From: Oscheius sp. JU75
Lineage: Eukaryota; Nematoda; Chromadorea; Rhabditida; Rhabditidae
Reading direction: 5' to 3'
Length of the DNA: 64,000 nucleotides
Assembly (NCBI GenBank): GCA_037178855.1
Contig: JASJZC010000001.1
Coordinates: 4,154,001-4,218,000 of the forward strand
A program made the translations under genes and the position numbers. Positions 36,035 to 52,300 of the stretch are shown here, one piece after another (positions within the stretch are counted from its first letter, which is position 1; each line of letters opens with the position of its first letter). Under the pieces are notes generated by a model that saw only the letters and a list, made by a program, of their open reading frames with translations, had not been told where the DNA came from and did no database searches.

Positions 36035-39000
36035 ATGGTGAGTTACAATTGGTTTTATTCAATTTATAGCATTGCGGTATGATGTTTGTGATAAAACTCT
36101 GGGGAATAACAAGCCACCAATTATTTTTATATTTTGCTAACTTTCGTATTCAGGTAAACTTCACCATCGATGAAATCCGTTCCCTTATGGATCGCAAGAA
36201 GAACATCAGAAACATGTCCGTCATTGCTCACGTCGATCACGGAAAATCCACCCTGACCGACTCGCTAGTCTCCAAGGCCGGTATTATTGCCGGAGCCAAG
36301 GCTGGAGAGACCCGCTTTACCGATACCCGCAAGGATGAACAGGAGCGTTGTATTACCATCAAGTCGACGTAAGTTCTCGTTTTTTCCTTATTTTGTTTAC
36401 TTTTCTACTGATTGCATTATATTGCGAAATTCCAGGGCCATCTCTATGTTCTTCGAGCTCGACGAGAAGGATCTCCCCTTCATCAAGGGAGACACCCAGG
36501 TCGACGTGGTCGAGGTCGAGGGACAGAAGAAGAAGTATAACGGTTTCCTCATCAACTTGATCGACTCTCCCGGCCACGTTGACTTCTCCTCTGAAGTAAC
36601 TGCCGCTCTCCGTGTCACTGACGGAGCCCTTGTCGTCGTCGACTGCGTCTCCGGTATGCATGCTTTTTCAGTAGTTCATTAATTTTCATTTCAGGAGTCT
36701 GTGTCCAGACCGAGACTGTCCTTCGTCAAGCCATCGCCGAGCGTATCAAGCCCGTCCTCTTCATGAACAAGATGGACCGCGCTCTTCTTGAGCTCCAGCT
36801 CGGAACTGAGGAACTCTTCCAGACCTTCCAGCGTATTGTTGAAAACATCAACGTCATCATTGCCACCTACGGAGACGACGATGGACCGATGGGACAAATT
36901 ATGGTCGACCCTTCCATCGGAAACGTCGGTTTCGGATCTGGTCTCCACGGATGGGCTTTCACCCTTAAGCAGTTCTCTGAGATGTACGCTGCCAAGTTCG
37001 GAGTTGAGGTATGAGTAAAACTGTTTATTTGGCTCATTCTCAAATCTAGGTCGAGAAGCTCATGAAGAACCTCTGGGGAGATCGTTTCTTCGACCCCGCC
37101 ACCAAGAAGTGGGCCAACTCTCAGGCTGGAAACGCCAAGCGCGGTTTCAACCAGTTCGTCCTAGACCCCATCTTCCAAGTCTTCGACGCTATCATGAACA
37201 TCAAGAAGGACAAGACCGCTCAGCTGGTCGAGAAGCTCGGCATCAAGCTTGGCCCCGATGAGAAGGATCTCGAAGGAAAGGCCCTAATGAAGGTATGCTG
37301 TGATATTTTTGAGCTCTATGATATCTTAAGGTCTTCATGCGCAAGTGGCTACCTGCCGGAGACACCATGCTTCAGATGATTGTCATCCATCTGCCTTCCC
37401 CTGTTACCGCTCAGAAGTACAGAATGGAGATGCTCTACGAGGGACCTCATGATGATGAGGCTGCAGTTGCTATCAAGACCTGTGACCCCAATGGACCTCT
37501 TATGATGTACGTCTCCAAGATGGTCCCCACTTCCGATAAGGGCCGCTTCTACGCCTTCGGACGTGTCTTCTCTGGAAAGGTTGCCACCGGAATGAAGGCC
37601 CGTATCCAAGGACCCAACTACATCCCTGGCAAGAAGGAGGATCTCTACGAGAAGACCATCCAGCGTACCATTCTGATGATGGGCCGTTACATCGAGCCTA
37701 TTGAGGATATTCCCTCCGGAAACATCGCCGGACTCGTCGGAGTCGATCAGTACCTCGTCAAGGGAGGAACCATCACCACCTACAAGGATGCCCACAACAT
37801 GCGTGTCATGAAGTTCTCCGTCTCTCCTGTCGTGCGTGTTGCCGTTGAGGCCAAGAACCCTGCCGATCTTCCCAAGCTCGTTGAAGGACTGAAGCGTCTG
37901 GCCAAGTCCGACCCTATGGTCCAGTGTATCTTCGAGGAATCTGGAGAGCACATTATTGCCGGTGCCGGAGAACTCCATCTGGAAATTTGCCTCAAGGATT
38001 TGGAGGAGGATCATGCTTGCATTCCCATCAAGAAGTCTGACCCCGTCGTCTCTTACCGTGAAACCGTCCAGTCCGAGTCCAACCAAGTTTGCCTGTCCAA
38101 GTCTCCCAACAAGCACAACCGTCTGTTCATGACTGCCGGCCCTCTGCCCGATGGTCTTGCTGATGACATCGAAAACGGAACTGTCAATGCTCGTGACGAG
38201 TTCAAGGCTCGCGCCAAGGTTCTTGCCGAGAAGTACGAATGGGATCCTACCGAGGCTCGTAAGATCTGGTGCTTCGGACCTGACGGAACTGGACCCAATC
38301 TCCTCGTCGACGTCTGTAAGGGAGTCCAATTCCTCAATGAAATCAAGGTAGCTTTCTTTATTTTTGTCTTGTCTAACTGCAAACTTTTAGGATTCCGTCG
38401 TTGCTGGATTCCAATGGGCCTCCAGAGAAGGAGTTCTTGCCGACGAGTACATGCGCGGAATTCGCTTCAACATCCATGATGTCACTCTTCACGCTGACGC
38501 TATTCACAGAGGAGGTGGACAGATTATCCCCACTGCTCGCCGTGTCGTCTACGCTTCGTGCCTCACTGCTGAGCCTAGACTTCTCGAGCCCGTCTACCTT
38601 GTCGAGATTCAGTGCCCTGAGACCGCTGTTGGAGGTGAATTTTCTTTCCCAACTGCTTGTAACACTTGTTTTTAGGTATCTACGGAGTTCTTAATCGCAG
38701 ACGTGGTCACGTATTCGAAGAGGCCCAGATTACCGGTACTCCGATGTTCGTAGTCAAGGCCTACCTTCCCGTAAACGAATCCTTCGGTAAGTGATAGGAG
38801 ATGTTTTAGCTCCTACTTGTTCATTAATTGTTTGCCATCATACAATACTTTACTTTCAGGTTTCACCGCCGATCTCCGCTCAAATACCGGAGGACAGGCC
38901 TTCCCTCAATGCGTGTTCGATCACTGGCAGATCCTCCAGGGAGATCCTCTTGAGGCCGGAACTAAGCCCAACCAGGTTGTACTCGACACCCGTAAGAGGA

Positions 39001-39053
39001 AGGGATTGAAGGAAGGAATTCCCGCACTGGATAACTATTTGGACAAGATGTAA
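36035..39053 (+). CDS. eef-2: Translation elongation factor 2
   Basis: GTPase driving ribosomal translocation. Nine exons: 36035-36037, 36154-36368, 36436-36653, 36695-37008, 37050-37292, 37331-38347, 38391-38634, 38676-38786, 38860-39053. Exon 1 contributes only the ATG. G-domain motifs are intact: [10 protein letters not shown] (G1), [17 protein letters not shown] (G2), [14 protein letters not shown] (G3), [14 protein letters not shown] (G4). Domain II has [19 protein letters not shown], and domain III/IV has [20 protein letters not shown] and [20 protein letters not shown]. The diphthamide His is present in [20 protein letters not shown]-terminus [17 protein letters not shown]. About 850 aa, full length. 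Strong codon bias toward C-ending and GGA codons fits a highly expressed gene. AATAAA at 39088. Confidence 0.99.
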
Positions 39054-39732
39054 ATTGGCTGTTCCTTTTACTTCGTTATCTGTTGACAATAAATTTTGGT
39101 TCTTTGTCGCCTGTTATCTGATTGATACTGGTTTATTGTTTTGGTTGCTGCACTGCCACTTATTTTGGGGGGAAAATCATTCGTTTTCGTTCCCCTATAA
39201 TAGGGCCGTGGCTCGTAAAGCTCCTGGTACTATCGATTTGAATCGTTGCGTCGCTTTGCCAAAATCCATTCTCTTTTCCTGACATCAGATCATCATTCAA
39301 TCAGCAGGACCCCTCTGTTCTCCACCCTCTCGTCTGCTTTGACCGTTCAGACTCCCTTTCTAAACCAATAGGTTCCTCATAGGTTTTTTTTTTCGAAACT
39401 GAAAAAAGGACAGCTGCCATGCTACAACCCGTTCGATTATTTTGTTGTTGTGCCAGTCGGCATCCATCTGTTTGTTGAATCAATGGCTTTCTGCGCACTT
39501 CTCTCTCGTTCTTTCGCTGTCCTTTCCGTTTTGCATCACATTCACATCGTTCGACCACAAACATTCCCTTATCGATTACTCTCAACACAATCATAGCGGA
39601 GGTCACTACTGCGGAATGATTTCATTTTTATGTATCGATTTACTCAGGTCCCTAGACTTTATTTTTTTGACCTTGACTACTCTCTTCTCTCTTACACTCT
39701 GGCAGCCTCTTCTTTAAAAATCATCTTCAGAA
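39054..39732. other. Intergenic region, EF-2 to pyruvate kinase
   Basis: Contains the EF-2 poly(A) signal (39088-39093), a T10 tract (about 39383-39392) and pyrimidine-rich DNA up to the CTTCAG acceptor just before the first pyruvate-kinase start at 39733. No exon was recognised. Confidence 0.4.
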
Positions 39733-42910
<3,178 letters not shown>

Positions 42911-43374
42911 ACCGTTTCTATGAAACCGGTAGTCTAAAATAATTCCCAACGTTAACAACTTCTCCCCGACCGGGTGTCATCCCCACTGTTCGAATAGTCC
43001 ATAGAATTGTTTGAAATGTTGTTTCGCCAATAAATTATAGACTCTGACTGGAAATATGAACAGGCTGAACAGTACGGGTGTCAATTAACTGCGATGGATG
43101 GGTGGTCTCTCGACCCGCAATGTTGCGTACATACGTATCGATCCTGGTCGTCAAATAGCCAAAATTGGCAGTTCATTAAAAATTTCCTATTTTTCTTCAA
43201 ACGACAGCTTTTTCTTCTTCTGTTTAAATTTAAAATAGCAAAGAGAACATTTGGATTTCGAGATACAAACAAGCCGTTTGTCGCCCTGAGCAAATATTAC
43301 GCTGCCACGACTGTTGTCACGCATGTCTCATGCCTCGAAATGTTGAAACTTTTTCCAAAATTTCGGTTTTCAGA
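42911..43374. other. Intergenic region, pyruvate kinase to lrk-1
   Basis: Contains the pyk poly(A) signal (43029-43034), then AT-rich DNA ending in TTTTCAG/A before the lrk-1 ATG. A distance of about 340 bp from poly(A) signal to acceptor is long for a nematode operon, so separate promoters are more likely. Confidence 0.4.
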
Positions 43375-46300
43375 ATGGGTGATTCCAGTGGAGGCTTGGA
43401 CAATTCCGACACTATGCAACTTATTAGACAGGTTTACCTTTTCATTTAACGAGGCTAAACTTTACTGATAGGCTGTTCTGTTCGAGAATGAAGAGCTGTT
43501 GAGCGATCTACTTGGGGAGAATCCATGGGCGCTGATGAAAACTGACAGTCATGGAAGAAGTCTCCTGATGCTGGCAGCTCAAAATGGCAGAACTTCTAGT
43601 TTACAAGTCCTTCTGCGGATTAGACCCGGTACTTTCCCGTTTTGTTATCTTTTTTATGGGAATTACCAAAAGGATCGGGTCCTAAAAAGTCTAACATAAG
43701 ACTAAAGAATTGTTTTCTGAACTCTGTATCCAGGATAGTCTAAACAGCTATTCTCTTAAGCGGGAATAATTGCAGTTCCGATGTGAAATGGCGAAAACCA
43801 CAGTCCCTTCCCGTTGTAACTGAGAAAAGTTGAGACATATGTTTTCAATAATCTGCCCTCCTAGAAATGATCGACGTCATCAATCAGACAGGCAAGACGG
43901 CTCTACATCTGGCAGCCGAAGCTGGCGAGGTAAGAAAGTTTGTGTTTTCAACTTATATGATTAGGCGGGAGCAGTGAAAGCGCTCGTCGATAGCGGCTCT
44001 GATATCTTCCTGAGAGACGAAGCCGGACACTGTGCCTTAGAAGGAGCTCACATGGCCGGACACGAACACGTTGCGGCGATCTTTATTGAAGCCATCCGTA
44101 AGTTACAATCATTTTTTTTTTTTAATTTTAAAATTTCTAGAATACGCGAACGAGAAGGCAGACCAACTTCACAAGAGATTGATCGAGGCATGCATTGAGG
44201 GAAATTCAGCTAGTGTCAATCAGGTAGGATATTGTAAAACGCTGCTTGGCATGAAAACTTTGATCCACCTGTACGTTCTATTGACAGCGCACCAACTGTC
44301 TGCTAGACCAGTCTACGATTACAAAGAAAGTGCTTTAGATTTTGAACGAAACCTGTGAGAGAGATCTTGATGTGGTTCTCAACGGCCGGTCCCAAGACGA
44401 TAACACCTCCTTGTTCATGTAATTGAGTCCCGTAAAGTCCTATTTCCGATTCAGAGCCTGTACGAATGGACATCCGGAAGTAGTCAGTCAACTTCTTGAC
44501 AAGACAGGGCATGTCCTGGTTAATCCCATAACGAAGGATACACTTCTCCATTCAGCAGTTAGTAGTCAGAACGAGAAGGTCCTTCTACTCATCCTGGAGG
44601 TAGGTTACCCGCTTCAACATTAGCTTTCTGGCCGACACACAGTGAATGCTTAGAAGTTCCCTGCACTGATCGCCAACTCAAACTGCGACGGAGCCACTCC
44701 TCTTCATTGGGCAGCACAGAGCGGTAACGTGGAAATTGTTAAACTGTAGGTTTTTCAGTAACTCCTTGTATCATTTCTTTAAGTTTGTTAAACTACAAAT
44801 ATCCGTCCTCGTGCGTGAAGGAGATCGACATGGTCTCTGCACCCAGCCGGTAAGATACTTCTCTATTCTTTCCGCCATTTTGGTTCAAACTGAGTATTCA
44901 ATGCTGGGGTCTCGCAACGAGAAAGATAAATTGCTCTTAGATACTTCCATTCGATTGACATGAACCAGGGAGATGCTGAATGTCGAACAGCGCTTTACCT
45001 GGCAGTGGCCAAGTCTCATCAACAGGTCGTCCAAGAAATGCTCCAGTACAAGTGCGCCTTTGCTGACGAGACCCTGAAGTGTCCGTTTCAAATCGACGTC
45101 TACTGCACCAGAGGAAGGACGCCACTCATGATAGCAGCCTTTAATCAGTCTCTCCCAATACTGAGCACACTCCTGGACCACGGGGCCGATGTTAATCTGC
45201 CTTTGGGTGTCTTCGAGAGCGAGATCAACTCAGCAGAAGATGCTCGAATAGTTGGCTCCGGCGCTCTAGTCGAAGCCACCAGGGCCGATGCTGTTCACAT
45301 TGTCCATTTTCTTTTGGATAAAGGAGCTTTGGATACGGGTAATCGAGCTCTCCAATTGGCTGCCAGTGTAGGTATTTAAGAAAAATAGTTCGAAAAGGAA
45401 TTCAGAACTCAAATGAGAAGTTGATTCGGGTCTACCTCATTCGACTCGTCTTTCCCGACTCGGAGAACAAGGTCAACAAGAAGAATGTCGACGTAGGACA
45501 GGTTTTATAGTGTTTTAGGGTAATAACATGAAAATATTTAGATTCAAGTCGGACAAAATCTCCTCCCATCTGCCTTGTGTCCTTCAAGAGCTGCGATGCT
45601 CAACTGGTCCAGCTCGAATCTGGAGACAGTGCAGCCGGACTGGTTTATTTCGGCAGCGCTTCAGGTCAATCCAAGGCTTCGGACAACCAGACTATCCTTG
45701 GCAGCCATAACTCGCGTCGACTTGTCGAGCAATCGACTGAACATCTTCCCGTCGATCCTCTTTCAAATGCCCTCCCTGAGAAATCTCAATCTGGGGGATA
45801 ACAGGCTCTCGAGGATTGATCTGCCGAGCTACTATATCAGTTCCACCTGTCTGGAGATCTTGAATCTGAAGGGCAATCGTCTGGACACGATCAGTTCAAA
45901 CTTCTTGGCGGCTTTTCCTCTGCTGAACAATCTAGATCTCTCCTTCAATGAGATGACTCATCTCCCAGAGTACATATGGATGTGTCCTTCTCTTAAAGAA
46001 CTCAATGTTTCCAACAATTCCCTGTCCAGTCTGCCAATGGTAGGCACAGCGAGAGGTAGAGACAAGGCGAAATTACAACCAGGACTAGTTCATCCTCCAG
46101 TGGATGGTAGGATCATAAGAAACTTTAAACTTCTTTATGTTTAGCCGATATTAGCGTGGAGGAGCCAGCCAACGTGGTGGCGAAGCCTCTTCTGCGCCAG
46201 AATGTATGGCAGGCGGCCATTAATTTATCCAAAGTCGACGATGAGGACATGTTTCCGGACTTTCCCGTCACTTCGTCGAACACACTTACTACTCTGAATC

Positions 46301-49300
46301 TTTCCAACAATAAGGTTTGTTATTTGATTTCCCCGCCACCTTACGGGCACTTTTCTAGTCTAGAACGTAACTTATCAACTTACAAGAGAAGGTTTTTTGT
46401 CGCTCCCAGATATCGACATGAGTCCGGCGTCATTCAAAAAGCCATCGAAAATGGTGGTGTTTCCCAGATTTTCAGACAGACAGTAGACAGCAGCTGAAAA
46501 TCTGGGAAACACCACCATTTTCGATGGCTTTTCGAATGACACCGGGCTCATGTCAATATCTGGGGGCGACAAAAAAGCTTTCTTTGTAATTTGAGTTATG
46601 CAAAGCTGCCTAAGCACATCAGCTGCCGACGGTAGCTTCGCAGCGCTTTAGCCTTTCCTTAGAATTGATAACAGGCGGCTTCGCCGCTTCCCTAGTAGTA
46701 GTTTTCTCCACAGCTGGCTTGTCGCCTTGTCTTGACATGAAATGACTTGTGTCAGCTTTTCTTGGTTATTAGTGTTGAAATGCTATTGTACGGACACCAT
46801 GACAGACAGACAGACGGACGAACAGACACCATTGCGCTTCAGTAAAGAAAGATCTGTAAGACAGAAAATGTCTTTTCCAACAAAAGCGTGGCTGTGTGGC
46901 GGCGATATATCGAAGAAGACTTCTGTTTTCTAATATTAACTTGCTCTCTAGTTCCAAACCTACCCCTTCTGCCTGGCCTGTACTTGTCCCCGTCTGATCA
47001 CGCTGAATCTTTCCTACAACCAGCTGACGACTCTTCCTCCGATTTCCTGCATCCCGGCACATCTGCGAACTCTCGATGTGTCTTCCAACGAACTCTCGGT
47101 ATTTTTTTTAAATCTTTCTCTCTAAAACTAGCCTAATTTTAGACCGGATTCCAGCCAGCTAATCCCTATCATACAGTCTGTCACGCCGTCCCGCCGTCTT
47201 CAAACACTGGCGGTTTGGTCAGACGTCAGAGTCCGCAGCGAAAACATCGTTCCCGTTCCAAATCGGCCGTCAGGTCCCAGCGGTCTCTGTCAGTCTCCCG
47301 CCATCAGCAGCCGGAGAACCAACTGGAAGAGGCCTGTGTCCATAAGAGACATGACAGCCTGGAATGGCTGAAGACTCTGAATGTCGGTGGGAATGAGTTG
47401 ACAGATCTGCGAATCACTGACCAGGGAAGATGCGTGGTACCTGCGTTGAACGTGCTCGACCTGAGCGACAACAGCCTCCGCTCGATCTCCTCCGAGCTCG
47501 CCAAACTCTCCGGACTATCCGTTCTGAATCTGTCCGGCAATCAGGATGTCAAGGAGCTACCTCCAGAACTAGGAATGCTTTCAAGACTCTGGTCCCTGTC
47601 TCTGAAAAACTGTCAGCTGAAGGAGCCTCTCAATTCTATGGTAAACACGGATAACTGCAAGACTATGGACATTGTGGCATACCTGAAGACGATTCTTGAA
47701 GAATCCAAACCCTATCGACATCTTCGTCTCCTGCTCCTCGGCGGTGATGTGGTCGGAAAGACGACATTGTGGAATGGGCTACGGGCTGAAGCTGTACAAA
47801 AAGACTCCCGTGGCAAGAGCATCATGGTAGCCGAATGGAAGTACGAGCTGAAGAAGAAGAACGAGATGGCCAATGGTCCCGTGACCATAGCCGCTTGGGA
47901 TTTCTGCGGACAGAGGGAATACTACGCCACCTATCAATACTTTCTGACACGAAGAGCCATCTACGTGGTGGTGTTTCGGATAACGGATGGAGATGCAGCC
48001 TTGGGTGATATCCAGCGCTGGCTTGTCAGCATTCAAGTGAGTCCTTCCGACTAATATAGTATTGGTATATCGCAATTACAGGCTCGAGCACCGAACTCCT
48101 CAGTGATTCTTCTGGCAACGATGACAGATCAAGTCACGGCACATCCGACCAGATTCCCGACTGGATACCTCGAAGATCTTGAAGCGAAGGTGGGCCGTAT
48201 CTTGATATTAGTAACAAGAGGCTGTTGTAGATTCGAACGAGGTTCTTCGTGACAGATGCCGACAAGAGAGGTCTTCCGAAAGTTGTGGATCTGCTCTTCA
48301 TCAATGCGAAGACCAAGCCCGATATCAAACTTCTGTTGAACTCGGTCTATCGGAATGTCTGGGAAGTCCGAGTTGGGAAGGAGAAGGCTCTCGAGCAGCA
48401 CATTCCATCCAGCTATATTGCTCTCTTGAAGGCGACAAAAGAGCTGGCACTAGAGCATGGAAAGGAGGGTCATAACTGTGTCACTTCGATGGATCATTTC
48501 AAAGCTAGCATTATGAAGAGGATACATAAGTATGGGAGGCCTTTCAGGTAGGTATAGCTCCATCCAATACTGTCCAGATAGTACTGTGTATAACAATGTT
48601 AACTTTCATTTCCACATATCCGGGTCCATTTAAATCTCCACCATGTTCAGAGACGACGTGGAGTTCTATGCTGCCTGCAGTTTCCTCCATGAGAGCGGTC
48701 AACTGGTCCACTTTGAAGATGCCGCTCTTCGTCAGCTAGTCTTTTTCGATCCTCTCTGGCTGGCGGACTTTCTAGTGGCTTGCGTCAACATAAGGTACAG
48801 GAGCATGCGTACCTCAATCAAGGTTTCTAGATCGCCGCCGTACCCTTCGGGAGTCCTGACACAGGATGCAGTCGTCGAGAAAACGAAGCAGTACAAGAAG
48901 AAGCTTCGCGCCTGTGTTTTGGACCTGATTCACAAATTCGAGCTGGCTCTTATCCTGCATTCGAGAATCCTTCTCGTTACGGCTCTTCTACCAGATGAGT
49001 ACCGTCTCCGCTCCAACTATCAGACATCGGCCGTGAAAATCTCGACCAAGATGACTTCTTGGACTGTCCGCTACCCGACACATGGTCACTTGACTCTCCG
49101 TCCGACTGGGAGCATTCTCGGTCGGAGTATGGATGACCATTCGCCGAAGCACAAGCAGTTGGCTCGGGCATCAGGAGAGCCAATTTTTCATTTCTCTTAC
49201 AACAATGAGCACCAGTTGCGGAGACTCTACGTCATGGCATATGTACCGGCCGGATTCTGGGGTCGTCTGATCACAAGAATTATTGGAGACCAGAATGTTA

Positions 49301-52300
49301 CGGTGGCTGTTGAGAGTCTATTCTCGTCGGAGTCTGTCAAAGAGTCTTCACATATGAAACTGGCAGCGGATGGGCGTCTCAAGGCTGAATGGCTTGTCTG
49401 GCAGACTGGAATTGAGGTAATTTACAGTTTCACTAAAAGTTTTTGTTTTTCATGAAACTTCTGCAAACGATTAGGTTCACTACCTTGACACTCTGATTTA
49501 GATGCTGCTGAAAGGGCATTCGCTGTTCGTCTTGAAGCAATTCCTTCCTTTGGCTGAAGTTCGTGATGTCGACTACTCCACTCTAACCATCCAAACCAAA
49601 GACGACCAGAAGCGATGGCGTCCTTTCCAAGTCTCCGAATGGGCTGTCCTCGAAATGTTCTTTCCCTCTCTGACTATTATTGCCACCTCAGGAGACGGAG
49701 ACAAGCACTCAATGAAGACGGAGATCGAGGGAACAACCAGACTCATGGCCCTGATTGTGGATCTGGTTGATACACTTCTCGAGGACTGGTATCCCGGTCT
49801 GGGGACTCGATTTGTTCATACGAGTGAAGGAGAATTGCTGGTTAGTCGACTGGTCCCCTGTCCCAGCTGTATCAAAGAATCTACGACGGAGACGAGAAGA
49901 TCTCACGACGACTCGGAGATTACTGTGCGGAAGGACAGGTAGTTGTCACTCTAGTCAAAATGCAAATTTTTACAGCAACACGGCTGTCAGAGGCTCTCAA
50001 ACAACTGGAAACCTGAAAACGGCCGGATTGATCAACTGCTTCAGCATCGAAGAGTGCATGTTGGCTGGAAGGGAGTTCGGATGGGTCGAGTGCCCAGCTC
50101 ATGGTGGTGTACACATGAAGCAGGTCGCTCCGGACACTGTCTTTGTGGACATTGAGAACTCGATGACAATCCCGAATGAGCATATCAAACGAGGACGAAT
50201 GCTGGGAAGAGGAGCTTTTGGATTCGTCTTCAGGTCCACGGTCAAACTGCCGGTCAGTCAATTTGATCCAGTTTGGCCCTTATTTATCTTTTTCAAGATT
50301 TGTGATGACCTGTTTTTCAGAGCGGTGAACTGTCAGAAGTGGCCCAAAAGATGCTCGAGCCTGTCGATCCCGGAATCGGAGGACGTCCTTCAGCCATCGC
50401 TGCTTACAAAGCGGCTGCAGACAAGTGGCGAAGAGACTCGCTCGAATTCGCCTGCCGGGCCTACTGTACCTCGAGACAGGAGCTCAATCTGCTCAGCCGA
50501 ATGAAGCATCCGAACGTTCTTTCTCTGCTGGGAGTAGGTGGTCATCTTATAAAGGGTAGACAGTACTTCAGGTCTGCATTCAGCCCTTGTCTCTGGTAGT
50601 CGAGTTGGCTCCTCTTGGAGCCCTCAACATCCTCCTGACTAGCCACAGAAAGAGCGGCTCGAAACTTTCGATGACTGTCATTCGGGACTCGACGATGCAG
50701 GTAGCAAAAGCCCTGGAGTATCTCCATTCTGCTCACATCATCTACAGGTGAGTTATCAGAAAAACTCAAAGAAGATTCTATTGCAGAGACATGAAGAGCG
50801 AAAACGTTCTGGTCTGGAGATTCCCACCGCCATTCAGTCACCAAACTGATGTTCTTCTAAAGCTCGGAGACTACGGTATCTCCAGATCAGTTCTGCCATC
50901 GGGAGGTGCAAAGGGCTTTGGAGGAACTGAAGGATTCATGGCCCCGGAGATGGTCCGATTCAACGGGGAGGAAGAGTACACACAGAAGGTAACCCCAAAG
51001 CGTTTTGGTATTAAATTTAATCTAGGTCGACATCTTTTCCTTTGGAATGTTCCTCTACGAACTGATCACTTTAAAGCAGCCATTTGAAGGAGAGGAACAT
51101 GTGAAGGAGAGACTGCTAGAAGGAGCACGACCGGTTCTTCTGCCACACGTAAGTATGCGCACCAACTTAAATGGCTTTGAACCATCGTCTCAAAGAACAG
51201 TTGATTCCAAATGAGGTATTTGAGCGCGTCACCTAATTAAAATAAATCTTATTTTAAACGCGGTGCTTACGACTGATTCAGGAGCTCCTGGTCCCTTGTC
51301 CAGTCCTCGATCTGCTGGTCCAATGCTGGGAGACACAGCCGGAACTTCGACCGTCTTCCTCCCAGCTCGTCGGTTACTGTACTGCTCCTGAGTTTGCTCA
51401 TATCCTCGATGTTTGCGAGGTCTCAGGTCAGAGTTTTGACGAAAAGTGGAACTTACAAATTTCAGAGAAAACCCCGCCAGCTTTTGTGCTCTCCGTCTTC
51501 ACAGCCGACGACTTGGATGAGCCGGAAGATTTCGAAGCTCAGCTGTGGATAGCAGGTCAGAAAGTCGATGTCCTTGGGTGTACACAGTACGCGTGGGTCG
51601 ATCATAAGGTATTCTTTTTTAGGGTTTCCTCTCACAGCCTTCTTTCAGACAATTTCCGTGGAACCTGTCCGTTTCCTCGCCAAAGTTCGAGAAACCATTT
51701 GGGCTTGCGATGAGAATGGCGGGGTTGTGGTTTTCTCGACCTCATTGCATGAGCTCACTCGACTCAATCTACCATCGCTTTCGGCTCCTTTAGTATGGGT
51801 TCTAACTCAAATGCAAAGAACACATTTTTAGGTTCGAGCCCCACAACTACTTCCAGGCGACGTACTTCTTCTGATATCACAGAGGGAGTTGATTCTATTG
51901 AGTCTGTCCGAGACCAATTCCGTCTATCTGCGTGCTACGATGCATTCGCCTTATGCTATAACGACTGCTGTTTTTGTTCCGTCGGCGTCGTCACGGTAAG
52001 ATTACTGTAGACTGACGACATAATAATTCCAACCTATAACCATATTGAAATTGACCAGGAACAAAATTGACAAGTCAAATCTTTAGAAGTCAATGGAGTT
52101 AGAACTAGGAAGCCAGGAAACACAATGGGATCCAATGAAAAAACCAAAACAATATAAAGACTCCTTTCCAGCCAAATCTGGACAGGACATGCTGACGGTC
52201 GAATCACAATTCATCATCTGTCCAACGAGGACTCTTTCTCCTTCTCCTCCTCTCTCTACCTCGCCGATACTGAAGCGGTGGTCAAGGAATTTGTCACCAA

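Noticed and set aside
37349-38329. 326-aa minus-strand open frame over EF-2
   Set aside because: Shadow of the EF-2 exon; caused by its strong codon bias.
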